From positions 1 through 64,000 of the forward strand of contig CAJWCO010000012.1 of NCBI GenBank assembly GCA_913031145.1: DNA of 64,000 bases, read 5' to 3'. The position numbers were made by a program, and so were the translations under genes. This document shows, piece by piece, positions 27,825 through 37,644 of the stretch (positions are counted from its first letter, which is position 1; each line of letters opens with the position of its first letter). The notes under the pieces were generated by a model. It saw nothing but the letters and a program-made list of their open reading frames with translations. It ran no database searches and was not told the DNA's origin. Origin of the DNA: an uncultured Cellvibrionales bacterium. Its GTDB lineage: Bacteria; Pseudomonadota; Gammaproteobacteria; Pseudomonadales; Porticoccaceae.

Positions 27825-29189
27825 ATGGCAACCCAATATCTACAGCGAAATGGTATCAAATTGGCGTATCAAGTGGCCGGAAGCGCCGCTCGTGACCTCA
27901 TCATTGTGCCTGGTATTGTTTCACATGTTGAATTTGCCCATGAAATTCCTGGCTACAGTCACTTTATTGCGCGTATGACCGAACATTTTCGGGTCATTAC
28001 CTTTGATAAACGCGGCAATGGATTGTCGGGTCGACTGCGAAGCGCACCCACACTGGAACAAAGAATGGACGATATCCGCCGAATCATGGACGAGGTTGGC
28101 TCAGATAAAGCTGTTATTTTTGGTTTCTCCGAGGGAGGCGCATTGAGTGCACTGTATTCGGCAATGCACTCGGAACGCGTCGATCGCCTGATCATTTTTG
28201 GCTCGTTCGCGGTGGTTCCAGGCTTAGAGAAAGTCACGTCGCTCCCCCCCTTCATACGCGCCCCGCTTCTGCGATGGAAGGTGCGATCTGAACAGAAAAA
28301 AATTCGCAAAAATTGGGGAAATGGTGACTTTATCAAGCATACATTACCCACCAAAGTCATGGTTGATGGCAAACTCCGCAGAGTTTTGCAGACCTATGAG
28401 GAGTCATCGACCACACCCGAGGGCATGGCTAATATGATCGATCTCATCAGCCAAGTCGATGTCAGGCCGTTCTTAAAAGACGTTCACTGCCCCACGCTTG
28501 TCATGCACTCCCATGACGATAGGCTGGTGCCGTTCCACTGCGGGCATGCGCTACAAGCTGGCATTGAACACGCCGAGTTTGTGGAGTTAAATGAGGCTGG
28601 GCATAATTTTTTTATGCACGAATCTGACACGATTATCAATAAAGTCTTCGAGTTCGCAGGGAGCGCGGTTGCGGCCGCTCCCACTGATATTAGCGGCCGA
28701 ATACTTGCCACTATCCTATTCAACGACATTGTCGACTCAACGCGCCTCCAAGCAAGCCTTGGAGATGCTGTGTGGCGCGAAAAAATGCGGCAGTTCATAA
28801 CACTAACACGCGAACACGTGACGCATTTTGAGGGCCATTTCATCAAAAGTATGGGCGATGGCGTTCTGGCGATTTTTTCGGGGCCAACGCGCGCAATTGA
28901 ATGCGCGGTCCGTATCAAAGAGGACGTAAAAAGCTTGGGATTAGATCTTCGTACGGGTTTACATGTGGGTGAAATAGAACGGTTCAACGAAGACATTAGC
29001 GGAATTAACGTAAATGCAGCGTCGAGAATACAAAGTCTTGCCTCAGGCGATCAGGTTTTAGTGTCGAGTGTTCTCAAGAGTTTGGTATTTGGCTCGGGCA
29101 TTACCTTCAAAGATGTCGGTGATTTCGAGCTCAAAGGGTTCGATGAGCAGTGGCGTTTAGCGCAGGTGATAACTGTCACAAAACCCTAA
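27825..29189 (+). CDS. Alpha/beta hydrolase fused to class III adenylate/guanylate cyclase
   Basis: A 454-residue cytoplasmic fusion. Residues 1-270 are an alpha/beta hydrolase: RVITFDKRGNGLSG, nucleophile elbow VIFGFSEGGALSA, acid residue in HSHDDRLVPF and His in NEAGHNFFMHE. From about 285 a class III cyclase catalytic domain follows: the metal-binding ILATILFNDIVDSTRLQ, FIKSMGDGVLAIF, LRTGLHVGEIE and INVNAASRIQSLA. It should make cyclic AMP (or cGMP) from ATP (or GTP), perhaps gated by a small molecule bound or cleaved by the hydrolase half. The same fusion is known in other bacteria without an assigned ligand. It is monocistronic or precedes the sulfatase by about 150 bases. Confidence 0.92.
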   Translation: MATQYLQRNGIKLAYQVAGSAARDLIIVPGIVSHVEFAHEIPGYSHFIARMTEHFRVITFDKRGNGLSGRLRSAPTLEQRMDDIRRIMDEVGSDKAVIFGFSEGGALSALYSAMHSERVDRLIIFGSFAVVPGLEKVTSLPPFIRAPLLRWKVRSEQKKIRKNWGNGDFIKHTLPTKVMVDGKLRRVLQTYEESSTTPEGMANMIDLISQVDVRPFLKDVHCPTLVMHSHDDRLVPFHCGHALQAGIEHAEFVELNEAGHNFFMHESDTIINKVFEFAGSAVAAAPTDISGRILATILFNDIVDSTRLQASLGDAVWREKMRQFITLTREHVTHFEGHFIKSMGDGVLAIFSGPTRAIECAVRIKEDVKSLGLDLRTGLHVGEIERFNEDISGINVNAASRIQSLASGDQVLVSSVLKSLVFGSGITFKDVGDFELKGFDEQWRLAQVITVTKP

Positions 29190-29336
29190 GCCACCGGAAG
29201 AAATTAGTATCTGTGGCAACACTTCTTGCGTGTTCTTCCCCAACTTTGTGCTTACTTAAACGTTATTAAAACGGGTAATTGCAAAGGCGAAAAACCTCGC
29301 GCTTGCATAAAGTTAACTTTTACTAGGAAGAATACA

Positions 29337-30818
29337 ATGATTCGTCAACACCTTTTTTCCACGCGGACTCTCATGATTGTCGTCATGTGCGGGCTTATCC
29401 AAGCCTGCAATCCAAAAAACGTGGCCCCCAATTTTATTATTATCTACGTTGACGATCTTGGCTATGCCGACCTGGGAATCTATGCAGACCCAAAGCTCAA
29501 AACTCCAGCGATCGATCAACTTGTCGCATCGGGTCAAAGTTGGACCGACTTTTACGCGACGTCATCTGTTTGTAGCCCCAGTCGGGGCGCTTTACTCACC
29601 GGGAATTTGCCGGTTAGAAGTGGTCTCTACGGGGACCAAATTTCGGTCTTTTGGCCGGGCAGTAAAACAGGTATTTCCCCGGAACAGACCACACTACCCG
29701 AAGTCTTTCAGCAGCATCAATACACAACCGGAATTTTTGGTAAATGGCACCTCGGTGATGCCGATCACGCGCTGCCCACTCGACACGGATTTGACGAATG
29801 GGTCGGAACCCCTTATTCCAACGACATGGATTGGAATGTTGACGATATTACCTCAGCCAATATCTTTCTCGATCCGGCGCTGACAGCAGCGAAATGGGAC
29901 AAAGTCGGCCCAATACTTAACCATAGAATTCTGCATCCGAAGGTTGCCGACTGGCAAGTCCCTTTAGAGCGCAGTCGACGCGCTAAAGACGGCTCGTATG
30001 AGGACGCAGTGATCGAAAGACCCGCCGACCAAACAAAGCTCACCCAGCGATATACGCAAGAGTCCATCAACTTTATTCAGCGCGCTGCCGACGCCAAAAA
30101 ACCTTTTTTCTTACTACTTTCCCACAGCATGCCTCATGTGCCGCTGTTTAGGTCAAAATCCTTCGTCAACAAAAGCGCCACCGGATTGTACGGCGACGTG
30201 ATGGAAGAAATAGATTGGAGTTTAGGATCGATTATGGCAACACTCCGTGAACAGGGAATTGCCGAAAATACCTATCTTGTCTTCACCAGCGATAATGGCC
30301 CTTGGTTGCGATACAACGACCATGGCGGTTCGGCTGGGCCGCTCAGAGAAGGCAAGGGAACCACGTTCGAAGGAGGGGTGCGGGTGATGACGATTTTTGC
30401 CGGTCCCAATATCCAGTCGGGCTCCGTGAATGCGCTGGGTATGCAGACCGATATTTACAACACCTTTCTCAGTCTCGCCGCGATAACTCCGTCAACAGAA
30501 GCGCTGGACAGCTATGACTTATCGCAAACTTTGACAAAAGGCGGCGACAGCCCACGGCGCTTTGTCCCCTATTACAGCGGTTCTGAACTGCGCGCATTTC
30601 GCGTTGGCACAAAAAAATTACATTTCGTCACCTCAGCCCCATTTGGGGCCGAACGAGTGGTTCATGAGCCGCCCCAACTGATCGACTTAGACAATGACAT
30701 TGGAGAGGCTCAAGATGTTGCCCTTGAACAACCCGAGGCCGTTGCTTTGGTGCAACGTGAAAAGATGCTTTTTCTGAAAGATTTGCAGGTAAAAGCCTCG
30801 ATCTTAGACCGTCAGTAA
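29337..30818 (+). CDS. Type I sulfatase, lipoprotein
   Basis: The track start (29226) is too early; the ATG at 29337 follows AGGAAG by 6 bases and begins a lipoprotein leader with lipobox LIQAC (Cys 24). The 493-residue protein is a formylglycine sulfatase: the metal pair in IIIYVDDLGYADLG, the modification motif CSPSR (Cys 79), GKWHLGD and TSDNGPWLRYNDHGG. It should hydrolyse sulfate esters, probably of an algal or animal polysaccharide, at the periplasmic or outer-membrane surface. The formylglycine-generating enzyme it needs is not in the window. It is about 12 kb from the uronate locus, so a link is possible but unproven. Confidence 0.92.
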   Translation: MIRQHLFSTRTLMIVVMCGLIQACNPKNVAPNFIIIYVDDLGYADLGIYADPKLKTPAIDQLVASGQSWTDFYATSSVCSPSRGALLTGNLPVRSGLYGDQISVFWPGSKTGISPEQTTLPEVFQQHQYTTGIFGKWHLGDADHALPTRHGFDEWVGTPYSNDMDWNVDDITSANIFLDPALTAAKWDKVGPILNHRILHPKVADWQVPLERSRRAKDGSYEDAVIERPADQTKLTQRYTQESINFIQRAADAKKPFFLLLSHSMPHVPLFRSKSFVNKSATGLYGDVMEEIDWSLGSIMATLREQGIAENTYLVFTSDNGPWLRYNDHGGSAGPLREGKGTTFEGGVRVMTIFAGPNIQSGSVNALGMQTDIYNTFLSLAAITPSTEALDSYDLSQTLTKGGDSPRRFVPYYSGSELRAFRVGTKKLHFVTSAPFGAERVVHEPPQLIDLDNDIGEAQDVALEQPEAVALVQREKMLFLKDLQVKASILDRQ

Positions 30819-30889
30819 GAACTCTATTCGCATCAGGAAAAAACTCAAGTGCGAAGGGGCACACATAGCCACGACTTCTGAGTAACGTC

Positions 30890-31630
30890 TTAATCCCTGT
30901 AGCTGGGGTCGACGCGGTCGACAAGACGTTGCATGGCGTCAAATTCTAACTGGCCGATATCATCTGGCTTTCCGACGTACTGCAACTGCATGAGTTCTGC
31001 GGCCTTGTTTAAAATCTCGTCGCCAACTGGGATAACGGCTTTGCCACAACTGTCCGCGGCAACCTGCACGTCACACGCGCGCTGCAATCCCCATAAATTC
31101 AAAAAAGCTTCGGCAATCGAACGCCCGCAACTCAATAAACCGTGATTGCGCAGAATCATTAAATTTTTATCGCCTAGATTCGCCACTAATCGCGGTTTCT
31201 CACCATGCATCACGGTGATACCTTCAAAATCGTGATAGGCGATGCGGCCGCGTTGCAAAGCTGAATAGAAATTATCGTAACGCAAACCTTCGACTTGACA
31301 GGCCACCGCCATCCCCGAGTCCGTGTGCGTATGGGCAATGCAGTGCACGTCGTGTCGGGCCGCATGAATCGCGGTATGGATTACGATACCAGCAGGATTA
31401 ACAGAATACGCCGTTTCTTCAACAATACGGCCCTCAATATCAACTTTAACAAGATTCGACGCACACACTTCGCTAAAGTGCAGCCCATAAGGGTTAATCA
31501 AAAAATGTTCATCTTCCCCCGGCACCTTTGCTGTAATGTGGTTGAAGATTAATTCTGTCCAACCTAAGTGATCGAATATCCGATAACACGCGGCTAGCTG
31601 AATGCGCAGTTCTTTTTCGCGTTGTAACAT
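30890..31630 (-). CDS. Class II aldolase/adducin-family protein
   Basis: A 246-residue cytoplasmic protein of the class II aldolase fold, which uses a divalent metal. The metal site is visible in IAHTHTDSGMAV and ILRNHGLLSCGRSI, and the N-terminus has GWTELIFNHITAKVPG. Members include fuculose-phosphate and ribulose-phosphate aldolases and many of unknown substrate; the longer adducin-like subgroup fits this length. The MFS transporter gene lies upstream on the same strand with 263 bases between them, so co-transcription is uncertain. The sulfatase gene is convergent. Confidence 0.85.
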   Translation of the reverse strand: MLQREKELRIQLAACYRIFDHLGWTELIFNHITAKVPGEDEHFLINPYGLHFSEVCASNLVKVDIEGRIVEETAYSVNPAGIVIHTAIHAARHDVHCIAHTHTDSGMAVACQVEGLRYDNFYSALQRGRIAYHDFEGITVMHGEKPRLVANLGDKNLMILRNHGLLSCGRSIAEAFLNLWGLQRACDVQVAADSCGKAVIPVGDEILNKAAELMQLQYVGKPDDIGQLEFDAMQRLVDRVDPSYRD

Positions 31631-31893
31631 CCAAGGACCCCCATGACTTGTTTCTTACGTTGATTCGACGGTTCAAGTAGCTGAGAAACTACTCCATGGC
31701 CCGGGCCGTAGCCGGTTACCTTTTTAAAACCATCACGCCTCGCACCCGCACGTTTTAAAGACTTTTAACGCTATTTTAAAACTAAAAACATTAACACCGT
31801 GTATCCCTGATATCAACGGTGCATTTTTTAAAAACACCGTTTTTTTGCACTTGCCGACATCCAACGGCGAACGTCAGTTAGGTCTTACTCCCG

Positions 31894-33381
31894 CTAAAAA
31901 TCGCCCACCAAATCGTTTTCAATGGTTCGCGCTGACATCAGAAAACACACCGCCGCCACTGCAAACCAGAAAACGGTGGCGCCTAGTGCCCGCTGTAGGC
32001 CCACCGTACTCGCTTCAGCACACATTGCTTGCTCAAGCGGACCGATGATCGCGCCTTTCGAAACACACATTTCCGGCGTTAATAACGTTGTAAACTCACT
32101 ATCCGCGAGGTGCATCGCCATAAAAAAATCGCTCAAAAAACCCACAAAATAGGGCCCCATACCGTTGCCCACTAACGAAACAACAATGAGCAAAACCGCT
32201 ATTGCCGCCGCGCGCGAGCGGTTGCTCACGACACCCTGGCCAATATTGTATTGCGCACCGAGATACATAAAGTGGCACACGGTAGCGAAACCCCAAAGTA
32301 CAAACACAATAGACAAGTCCTCAACAAAAAAAGCAACGGCATAAGCGGGCATAGCCAGAAACAAACCCACTGCAGGAACCCAAGCAATCGCTGTACGAGA
32401 GTAAAACGTCAATTTTTCAGTGATCACCCCCCCGAGAAATGTCCCGATCGCCGCAAGAAAAGATAGCGGAGCCCCGAAACTAAAAGCGGCATCGCGTACC
32501 CCTAAACCATGCTGACGCTGAAGAAAAGGCGCCTGAAAACTCTGTATGCCGTAGCCAACAAAAGCTACCAAGGCTGCGCCCGCAACCATCCACCAAAAAG
32601 AGGGCTTATCTCGAAGCTCAACAAAAACAGACGTCCAACGGTCGGGCATTTGGGTCTTCGTATCGGGATGATCAGAATAACCTCGCGGCGGCTCTTCAAC
32701 CGTTAGTAACACTAACAAAGCCACCAAAATACCCGGCAAACCAACGACCACAAAAGCGATTCTCCATCCCTCGACGCTCGACCAATCTAGCGTCCCAAAA
32801 AGCCCGCCGAGGCCAATACCGTTGATCCAATTACCAAAGTCTGCACCTTGCATCTGTGCAATTGGGCCACCGAATAAGTTCGCAAGGACAGCACCCAACA
32901 TCACCCCCATGGAGTATATGCTGAGTGCACTCGCGCGCTTTCGCGCAGTAAAATAATCGCCAATAAGCGAGTTCGCCGGCGGTGTACACCCCGCTTCACC
33001 AATGGCCACTCCAATTCGAAACAGCAACAGCGCAACAAATCCCACCGCTAAACCGCAAAGCGCTGTCATCAGTGACCACAAGACAATGCACACCGCGATA
33101 ATTTTTACCCGATTGGAACGGTCCGCCCAAAGCGCAATAGGCAGACCCATAATGGCATAGAAAATCGCAAATGGCGGGCCATATAAAAGTCCCCATTGGG
33201 AATCTGTCAGCCCGAAAGAATCTATGATCGGCTGTGCCACTACAGCAATTAGTGTGCGATCAATAAAGTTTAAGGTGTAGACCAACATCAGGAGAAAAAG
33301 CACGTAATTCCTATAGCCAGGCGAACCATAGCCTGTAAGGTGGCCATTCTGATGTTGCACTGCTCTGTCAGTCATATCCAT
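31894..33381 (-). CDS. MFS transporter, spinster-like
   Basis: A 495-residue inner-membrane protein with about 12 hydrophobic helices. The N-half resembles spinster-type MFS permeases: LMLVYTLNFIDRTLIAVVAQ, the loop ALWADRSNRVKIIAV and the motif RIGVAIGEAGCTPPANSLIGDYF. The start reads ATGGATATG, so two in-frame starts two codons apart are possible. Substrates of this group are mostly unknown organic anions or lipids. It lies between acetoacetyl-CoA synthetase and the class II aldolase on the same strand, with over 100 bases on each side. Confidence 0.88.
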   Translation of the reverse strand: MDMTDRAVQHQNGHLTGYGSPGYRNYVLFLLMLVYTLNFIDRTLIAVVAQPIIDSFGLTDSQWGLLYGPPFAIFYAIMGLPIALWADRSNRVKIIAVCIVLWSLMTALCGLAVGFVALLLFRIGVAIGEAGCTPPANSLIGDYFTARKRASALSIYSMGVMLGAVLANLFGGPIAQMQGADFGNWINGIGLGGLFGTLDWSSVEGWRIAFVVVGLPGILVALLVLLTVEEPPRGYSDHPDTKTQMPDRWTSVFVELRDKPSFWWMVAGAALVAFVGYGIQSFQAPFLQRQHGLGVRDAAFSFGAPLSFLAAIGTFLGGVITEKLTFYSRTAIAWVPAVGLFLAMPAYAVAFFVEDLSIVFVLWGFATVCHFMYLGAQYNIGQGVVSNRSRAAAIAVLLIVVSLVGNGMGPYFVGFLSDFFMAMHLADSEFTTLLTPEMCVSKGAIIGPLEQAMCAEASTVGLQRALGATVFWFAVAAVCFLMSARTIENDLVGDF

Positions 33382-33514
33382 TAACCTTTTTTGAGCCTTT
33401 GAAAAGACGGATCCGCCGCCCAGACACTGCCCGCTTTGCCCTCTCTACGCGATACCTTTTGCGCGCGCGTGCTACAGCGCTTCGTTTGCATGAGATCACA
33501 GTCCAGTTGCAACG

Positions 33515-35470
33515 TTAACATTGTAACTCCGGTAGATTTTCAAACAGCTTCAATGCTTCCGGATTTGCCAGTGCATCGCTATTTTTCACGCCCTCGTTAT
33601 GGACAATTTGACGTACCGCCAACTCCACCACCTTACCACTGATTGTGCGGGGTATATCCGCTACCGAAAGAATTTTTGCAGGGACATGTCGCGGTGTCGT
33701 TTCTTCACGGATCACCCGTTGAATAGCCTGCTTGAGTGCGTCTGTCAGGAGCAGACCCTCTCGCAAAACCACAAATAACACGACGCGTACGTCGTCATTC
33801 CAAGCCTGCCCAATGCAGACACTGTCTATCACCGCATCAATTTTTTCGACCTGACGATAAATCTCGGCGGTACCAATACGCACACCACCTGGATTGAGCA
33901 ATGCATCAGAGCGCCCATAGATGATCATGCCTCCGTGTTCAGTAATTTCGCCGTAATCGCCCTGCGTCCATACGCCAGGATACGTTTCAAAATAGGCGCT
34001 CTTATAGCGCTTATTGTCAACATCATTCCAAAAATAAAGGGGCGTGCTAGGAAATGGTTGTGTGCAAACCAGTTCGCCCTTCTCTTGGGTGACGGATTCG
34101 CCGTGCGCATTCCAGATTTCCACGGCCATACCCAGCGCCAAACACTGGATCTCGCCCTCCCAAACAGGTAAGCACACATTCCCCTCCACAAAGCCGCTCA
34201 GAATGTCTGTGCCCCCAGAAATAGACGCCAATGTTAACGATTCTTTGAACTCACGGTACACATAGCGGAAACTCTCCGCCGACAGCGGCGATGCCGTGGA
34301 CAATACGGCTCGCAAAGCTTCAAGGTTGTGGGTTTTTCTAGGTACTACATGCGCCTTTTCGAGTGCTACGAGATATTTAGCACTCACCCCAAAAATGCTG
34401 ATACTCTCTTCCTCTGCCATATCGATCAACGTCGCAGGTCCGGGATAAAAGGGCGACCCGTCGTATAACACGAGGGTTGCCTCACTCGCCAACCCACTGA
34501 CTAGCCAATTCCACATCATCCAGCCACACGTGCTATAAAAAAAGAATACATCCTCAGGTTTCAAATCAGTATGTAACTGATGTTCTTTTAAATGCTGAAG
34601 GAGCGCGCCGCCAGCACTGTGCACGATACACTTGGGAACGCCCGTTGTGCCCGACGAATACAAGATATAGAGCGGATGGTGAAAGGGGAGCTGCTCAAAT
34701 TCGAGGTCCTCTGGCTCCACATCTGGAATAAAATTATCGATCAAAACCGCCTGCGGTAGTGCCTCAAGATTTGGGCTCGAATTCACCATCGGCGTTATGA
34801 CTAATTGCTCAATACTGTTTATTCGCTCGCATATCCCCTGCACCCGTGGCAAAGAGTCGATTAGTTTACCGTTATAAAAATAGCCATCACAAGCAAACAA
34901 TACCTTGGGTTCAATTTGGCCAAAACGGTCAATCACACCATGAATGCCGAAATCAGGTGAACACGACGACCATGTTGCGCCAATCGACGCAGTCGCCAGC
35001 ATCGCCACCACCGACTCTGGGACATTGGGCATAAAACCGGCTACGCGATCACCGGAAACAACACCGTGTTGACGCAACGCGCCCGCACATCTTTTCACCT
35101 GCTGATAGAGCTCCGCGTATGTCAGTGTGCGTCGATTTCCATTCTCCATTCGCGCAACCAACGCGACTTTATCACTACGATTACGCAATAAATTTTCAGC
35201 AAAATTGAGCCTCGCGCCGCTAAACCATTGGGTATTATAGAAATCGTCAGACTCCACGATAACGCTGTCCCAAGTGCGCGATGCTCGCACCTGGCCATAA
35301 TCCCAGATCTGTGCCCAAAATTGCGAAGGATGATCAACCGACCAACGGTGAAGTTGCTGATATGTGTCGAATTCAAGCCCCAGATCGTCTCTAACTTTTT
35401 TCTGGAAAGCGGCCAGATGGCTGGCTTTTATCGTTTCTACACTCGGAACCCAAAGCGGTTTTTTTGACAT
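33515..35470 (-). CDS. Acetoacetate-CoA ligase
   Basis: A 651-residue cytoplasmic ANL-superfamily enzyme that activates acetoacetate to acetoacetyl-CoA with ATP, used in ketone-body or polyhydroxybutyrate metabolism. Length and N-terminus (KPLWVPSVETIKASHLAAF) fit the acetoacetyl-CoA synthetase family rather than acetyl-CoA synthetase. Visible motifs are FAENLLRNRSDKVAL, ATWSSCSPDFGIHGVIDRFGQ, the P-loop LYSSGTTGVPKCIVHS, SGGTDIL and the C-terminal hinge GRSDALLNPGGVRIGTAEIY with RTISGKVVE carrying the catalytic Lys. It is the first gene of a minus-strand run. Confidence 0.94.
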   Translation of the reverse strand: MSKKPLWVPSVETIKASHLAAFQKKVRDDLGLEFDTYQQLHRWSVDHPSQFWAQIWDYGQVRASRTWDSVIVESDDFYNTQWFSGARLNFAENLLRNRSDKVALVARMENGNRRTLTYAELYQQVKRCAGALRQHGVVSGDRVAGFMPNVPESVVAMLATASIGATWSSCSPDFGIHGVIDRFGQIEPKVLFACDGYFYNGKLIDSLPRVQGICERINSIEQLVITPMVNSSPNLEALPQAVLIDNFIPDVEPEDLEFEQLPFHHPLYILYSSGTTGVPKCIVHSAGGALLQHLKEHQLHTDLKPEDVFFFYSTCGWMMWNWLVSGLASEATLVLYDGSPFYPGPATLIDMAEEESISIFGVSAKYLVALEKAHVVPRKTHNLEALRAVLSTASPLSAESFRYVYREFKESLTLASISGGTDILSGFVEGNVCLPVWEGEIQCLALGMAVEIWNAHGESVTQEKGELVCTQPFPSTPLYFWNDVDNKRYKSAYFETYPGVWTQGDYGEITEHGGMIIYGRSDALLNPGGVRIGTAEIYRQVEKIDAVIDSVCIGQAWNDDVRVVLFVVLREGLLLTDALKQAIQRVIREETTPRHVPAKILSVADIPRTISGKVVELAVRQIVHNEGVKNSDALANPEALKLFENLPELQC

Positions 35471-35674
35471 CTTTCCGGCACTCCTGCCCGTTTTGAAACG
35501 TTTTTTACCACGTTTAGAATCTCGACTCTGTCAATGCCTTGCGAGATACTCAGGTACCACACCCCACCAAACACAGACTCTTGCATTTTGTGTACCCCCG
35601 TTGTTTGACCGTTCATACCTTTCACATGTAGTCTGCGTTAGAAAAGTCAAAGATTGACTGAGGTACCGTGCATT

Positions 35675-36619
35675 GTGAGCAAATTCCCTAAATTCAAGTC
35701 ATCAGAATACCCTACCTTGTACGTGGAACAAACTGATAAAGAGTTGGCCGCGAATAGTCAATCAAGCTTTCGTTATGCGTACTTTAAAACCATTGCCAAG
35801 GGCGGGAAGTCGCTGATTCAGTCCTGTAAGGATTTGCATCTTGGGCGCACCATCTGCTACAAATCATTATTGCCGCAATTTGCAGACGATCCCATCGAGC
35901 AAAAACGCTTGCTGCGCGAAGCCCGCGTCTCTGCCCTATTACAGCACCCTAACACCATGCCAACGTATGAACTGGGTCGTAACCGGCAAGGCCATTATTA
36001 TTTCACCATGAAGCTAGTCCATGGCTATACCTTCCGCGAGATCATTGACTATCGCGAGCGCTACGACATGACCCAGCTTTTAGATATTGTCATACAAGTT
36101 GCCTACGCATTGGAGTACGCGCACACGCATGGTGTCGTGCATAGAGACGTGAAGCCTGAAAATATTTTAGTCGGTCCATTTGGGGAAGTGCTATTGCTAG
36201 ACTGGGGTTTAGCCAAGGTACGCAATCAAGAGGGCGATGAATCAGACCTCGACAGCATCGATCCAACTGTTGCGTCAGCTGAAGTCAGTATGACGGGGTT
36301 TCAAAAACTGCAAGGCACCGTGTGTTACATGTCCCCCGAGCAAATTACGCGCGAAGCTGACATTGACGGAAGAACTGATATCTATAGCCTCGGGGTGTTA
36401 CTCTATGAGGCGTTTACTGGCAATACCCCAGCCATGGGCGAGAGCATGCATAAACTCCTTGCAAGCGCGCTTCATGACCAACCGCCCCTGCCGTCGACCC
36501 TGAGCTCGACGATACCTATATCCAAAGTCGTGGAAACAACCGTCATGCAGTGTTTGGCGAAAGATCGAACACAGCGGATTGACAACGTGGCTGAGTTGAT
36601 CCGGCAGCTCAAACAATAA
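35675..36619 (+). CDS. Serine/threonine protein kinase
   Basis: The track opens with TTG at 35654, but a GTG at 35675 (MSKFPKFKSSEY) has GAGG about 11 bases upstream and looks likelier, giving about 314 residues. It is a bare Hanks-type kinase: a glycine-poor loop (IAKGGKSLIQSC), the ATP-contacting Lys in ICYKSLLPQ, the catalytic loop VVHRDVKPENILVG, a DWG variant of the metal motif (LLLDWGLAKV), and GTVCYMSPEQITREADIDGR with DIYSLGVLLYE. No membrane helix or extracellular sensor is attached. A PP2C phosphatase gene converges on it 85 bases away, a likely antagonist. Confidence 0.92.
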   Translation: MSKFPKFKSSEYPTLYVEQTDKELAANSQSSFRYAYFKTIAKGGKSLIQSCKDLHLGRTICYKSLLPQFADDPIEQKRLLREARVSALLQHPNTMPTYELGRNRQGHYYFTMKLVHGYTFREIIDYRERYDMTQLLDIVIQVAYALEYAHTHGVVHRDVKPENILVGPFGEVLLLDWGLAKVRNQEGDESDLDSIDPTVASAEVSMTGFQKLQGTVCYMSPEQITREADIDGRTDIYSLGVLLYEAFTGNTPAMGESMHKLLASALHDQPPLPSTLSSTIPISKVVETTVMQCLAKDRTQRIDNVAELIRQLKQ

Positions 36620-36704
36620 AGACTTTTCGTGCAAGGGCACTCGCCGATGCTGCCTGTGCAGCACAACGAAATCACGTGCGATGACCGTCGGTTGTTTTAT
36701 GTCG

Positions 36705-37451
36705 CTAGCCGAATACCGCTTGCGCTAATATCAATGAGATATTGTCTTGGCCTCCGCGATCGAGCGCACGGTCGAGCAGGGACGCTGCGCATGCCTGCAT
36801 GTCGGATTCATAATCGATCACGTGCTGCAAAATAAGCGGATCTTCAATTCGATCCGTCAGGCCGTCTGTGCACGCCAAAATGATATCACCTGCTTTCAAG
36901 CTAAAACTCGCGCTTTCTGGGCTGAGAAGTAAAATACTGCCAACATGCTGCGTTAAGATGCTGGAAGCGCGTTTGTGCAAATTAGGCGCTATCTGTGGGT
37001 CTATTTTTTGCGCCTGCAAAGTATGGTCATGAGTCAGACGACGAATTTCTTGGTTCACTGGATTAACAACATAGATTCTTGAATCGCCCACCCACGCGAA
37101 ATGAACATGATGCTGGTCGATATAAAAGCAGGTCAACGTTGATCCCATATTGCGAAACTTTGCATCATTTTGCTGCAACGCAATGATGGTCTCATTGGCG
37201 TAGCCGATCGCGTTTGTGAGCTCACGTGTCGCTTTTTTAGCGAGGTTTTCAATGACAATGTTGGCCAAATATTCTTGACACGCATCCACCGCGAGTTGAC
37301 TGGCGACTTCGCCAAAACGACTGCCCCCGATGCCGTCTGCAATCGCCGCAATGCGACGTTCGTCGCGTACTCGGAGCGCATCTTCATTACCTCGGCGTAC
37401 CCTGCCTCGATGACTGAGAGACCAAAATTGCACGCTAAAGTTATCTGTCAT
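36705..37451 (-). CDS. PP2C-type serine/threonine protein phosphatase
   Basis: The ATG at 37451 (MTDNFSVQFWSLSHRG) begins at the domain edge and is preferred over 37520, giving 248 residues. PP2C metal-site motifs are present: RRGNEDALRVRD, IAAIADGIGGSRFGEVAS, GSTLTCFYID, FAWVGDSRIYVV, ILACTDGLTDRIED and GGQDNISLILA. This is a soluble single-domain enzyme of the Stp1/PppA size. It probably reverses the action of the convergent kinase. No type VI secretion genes, which often carry such a pair, are in the window. Confidence 0.93.
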   Translation of the reverse strand: MTDNFSVQFWSLSHRGRVRRGNEDALRVRDERRIAAIADGIGGSRFGEVASQLAVDACQEYLANIVIENLAKKATRELTNAIGYANETIIALQQNDAKFRNMGSTLTCFYIDQHHVHFAWVGDSRIYVVNPVNQEIRRLTHDHTLQAQKIDPQIAPNLHKRASSILTQHVGSILLLSPESASFSLKAGDIILACTDGLTDRIEDPLILQHVIDYESDMQACAASLLDRALDRGGQDNISLILAQAVFG

Positions 37452-37644
37452 ACACACATCCCGCTCCGGTTCAACTAAACGCACTGAAGGCCTATTAGAG
37501 CACAAACCGACGCGTGACACTGCAACTCTCTAGCAGCACAACCTCTGATATCCATCCATGCGGGGGGAGGGGGCAGCGGAATGCTTCACCCGAAAAATGT
37601 CAACTAGGTAACACAGCGAAAGAGTGATCCTATGAGCTGGGCGC

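Noticed and set aside
36648-36663. Terminator between the kinase and the phosphatase
   Set aside because: A 6-bp stem TGCTGC/GCAGCA with loop CTGT is present but too short and without a T-run to support a call.
35654-37451. Type VI secretion PpkA/PppA pair
   Set aside because: A kinase and a PP2C are adjacent, but no other type VI secretion gene is in the window.
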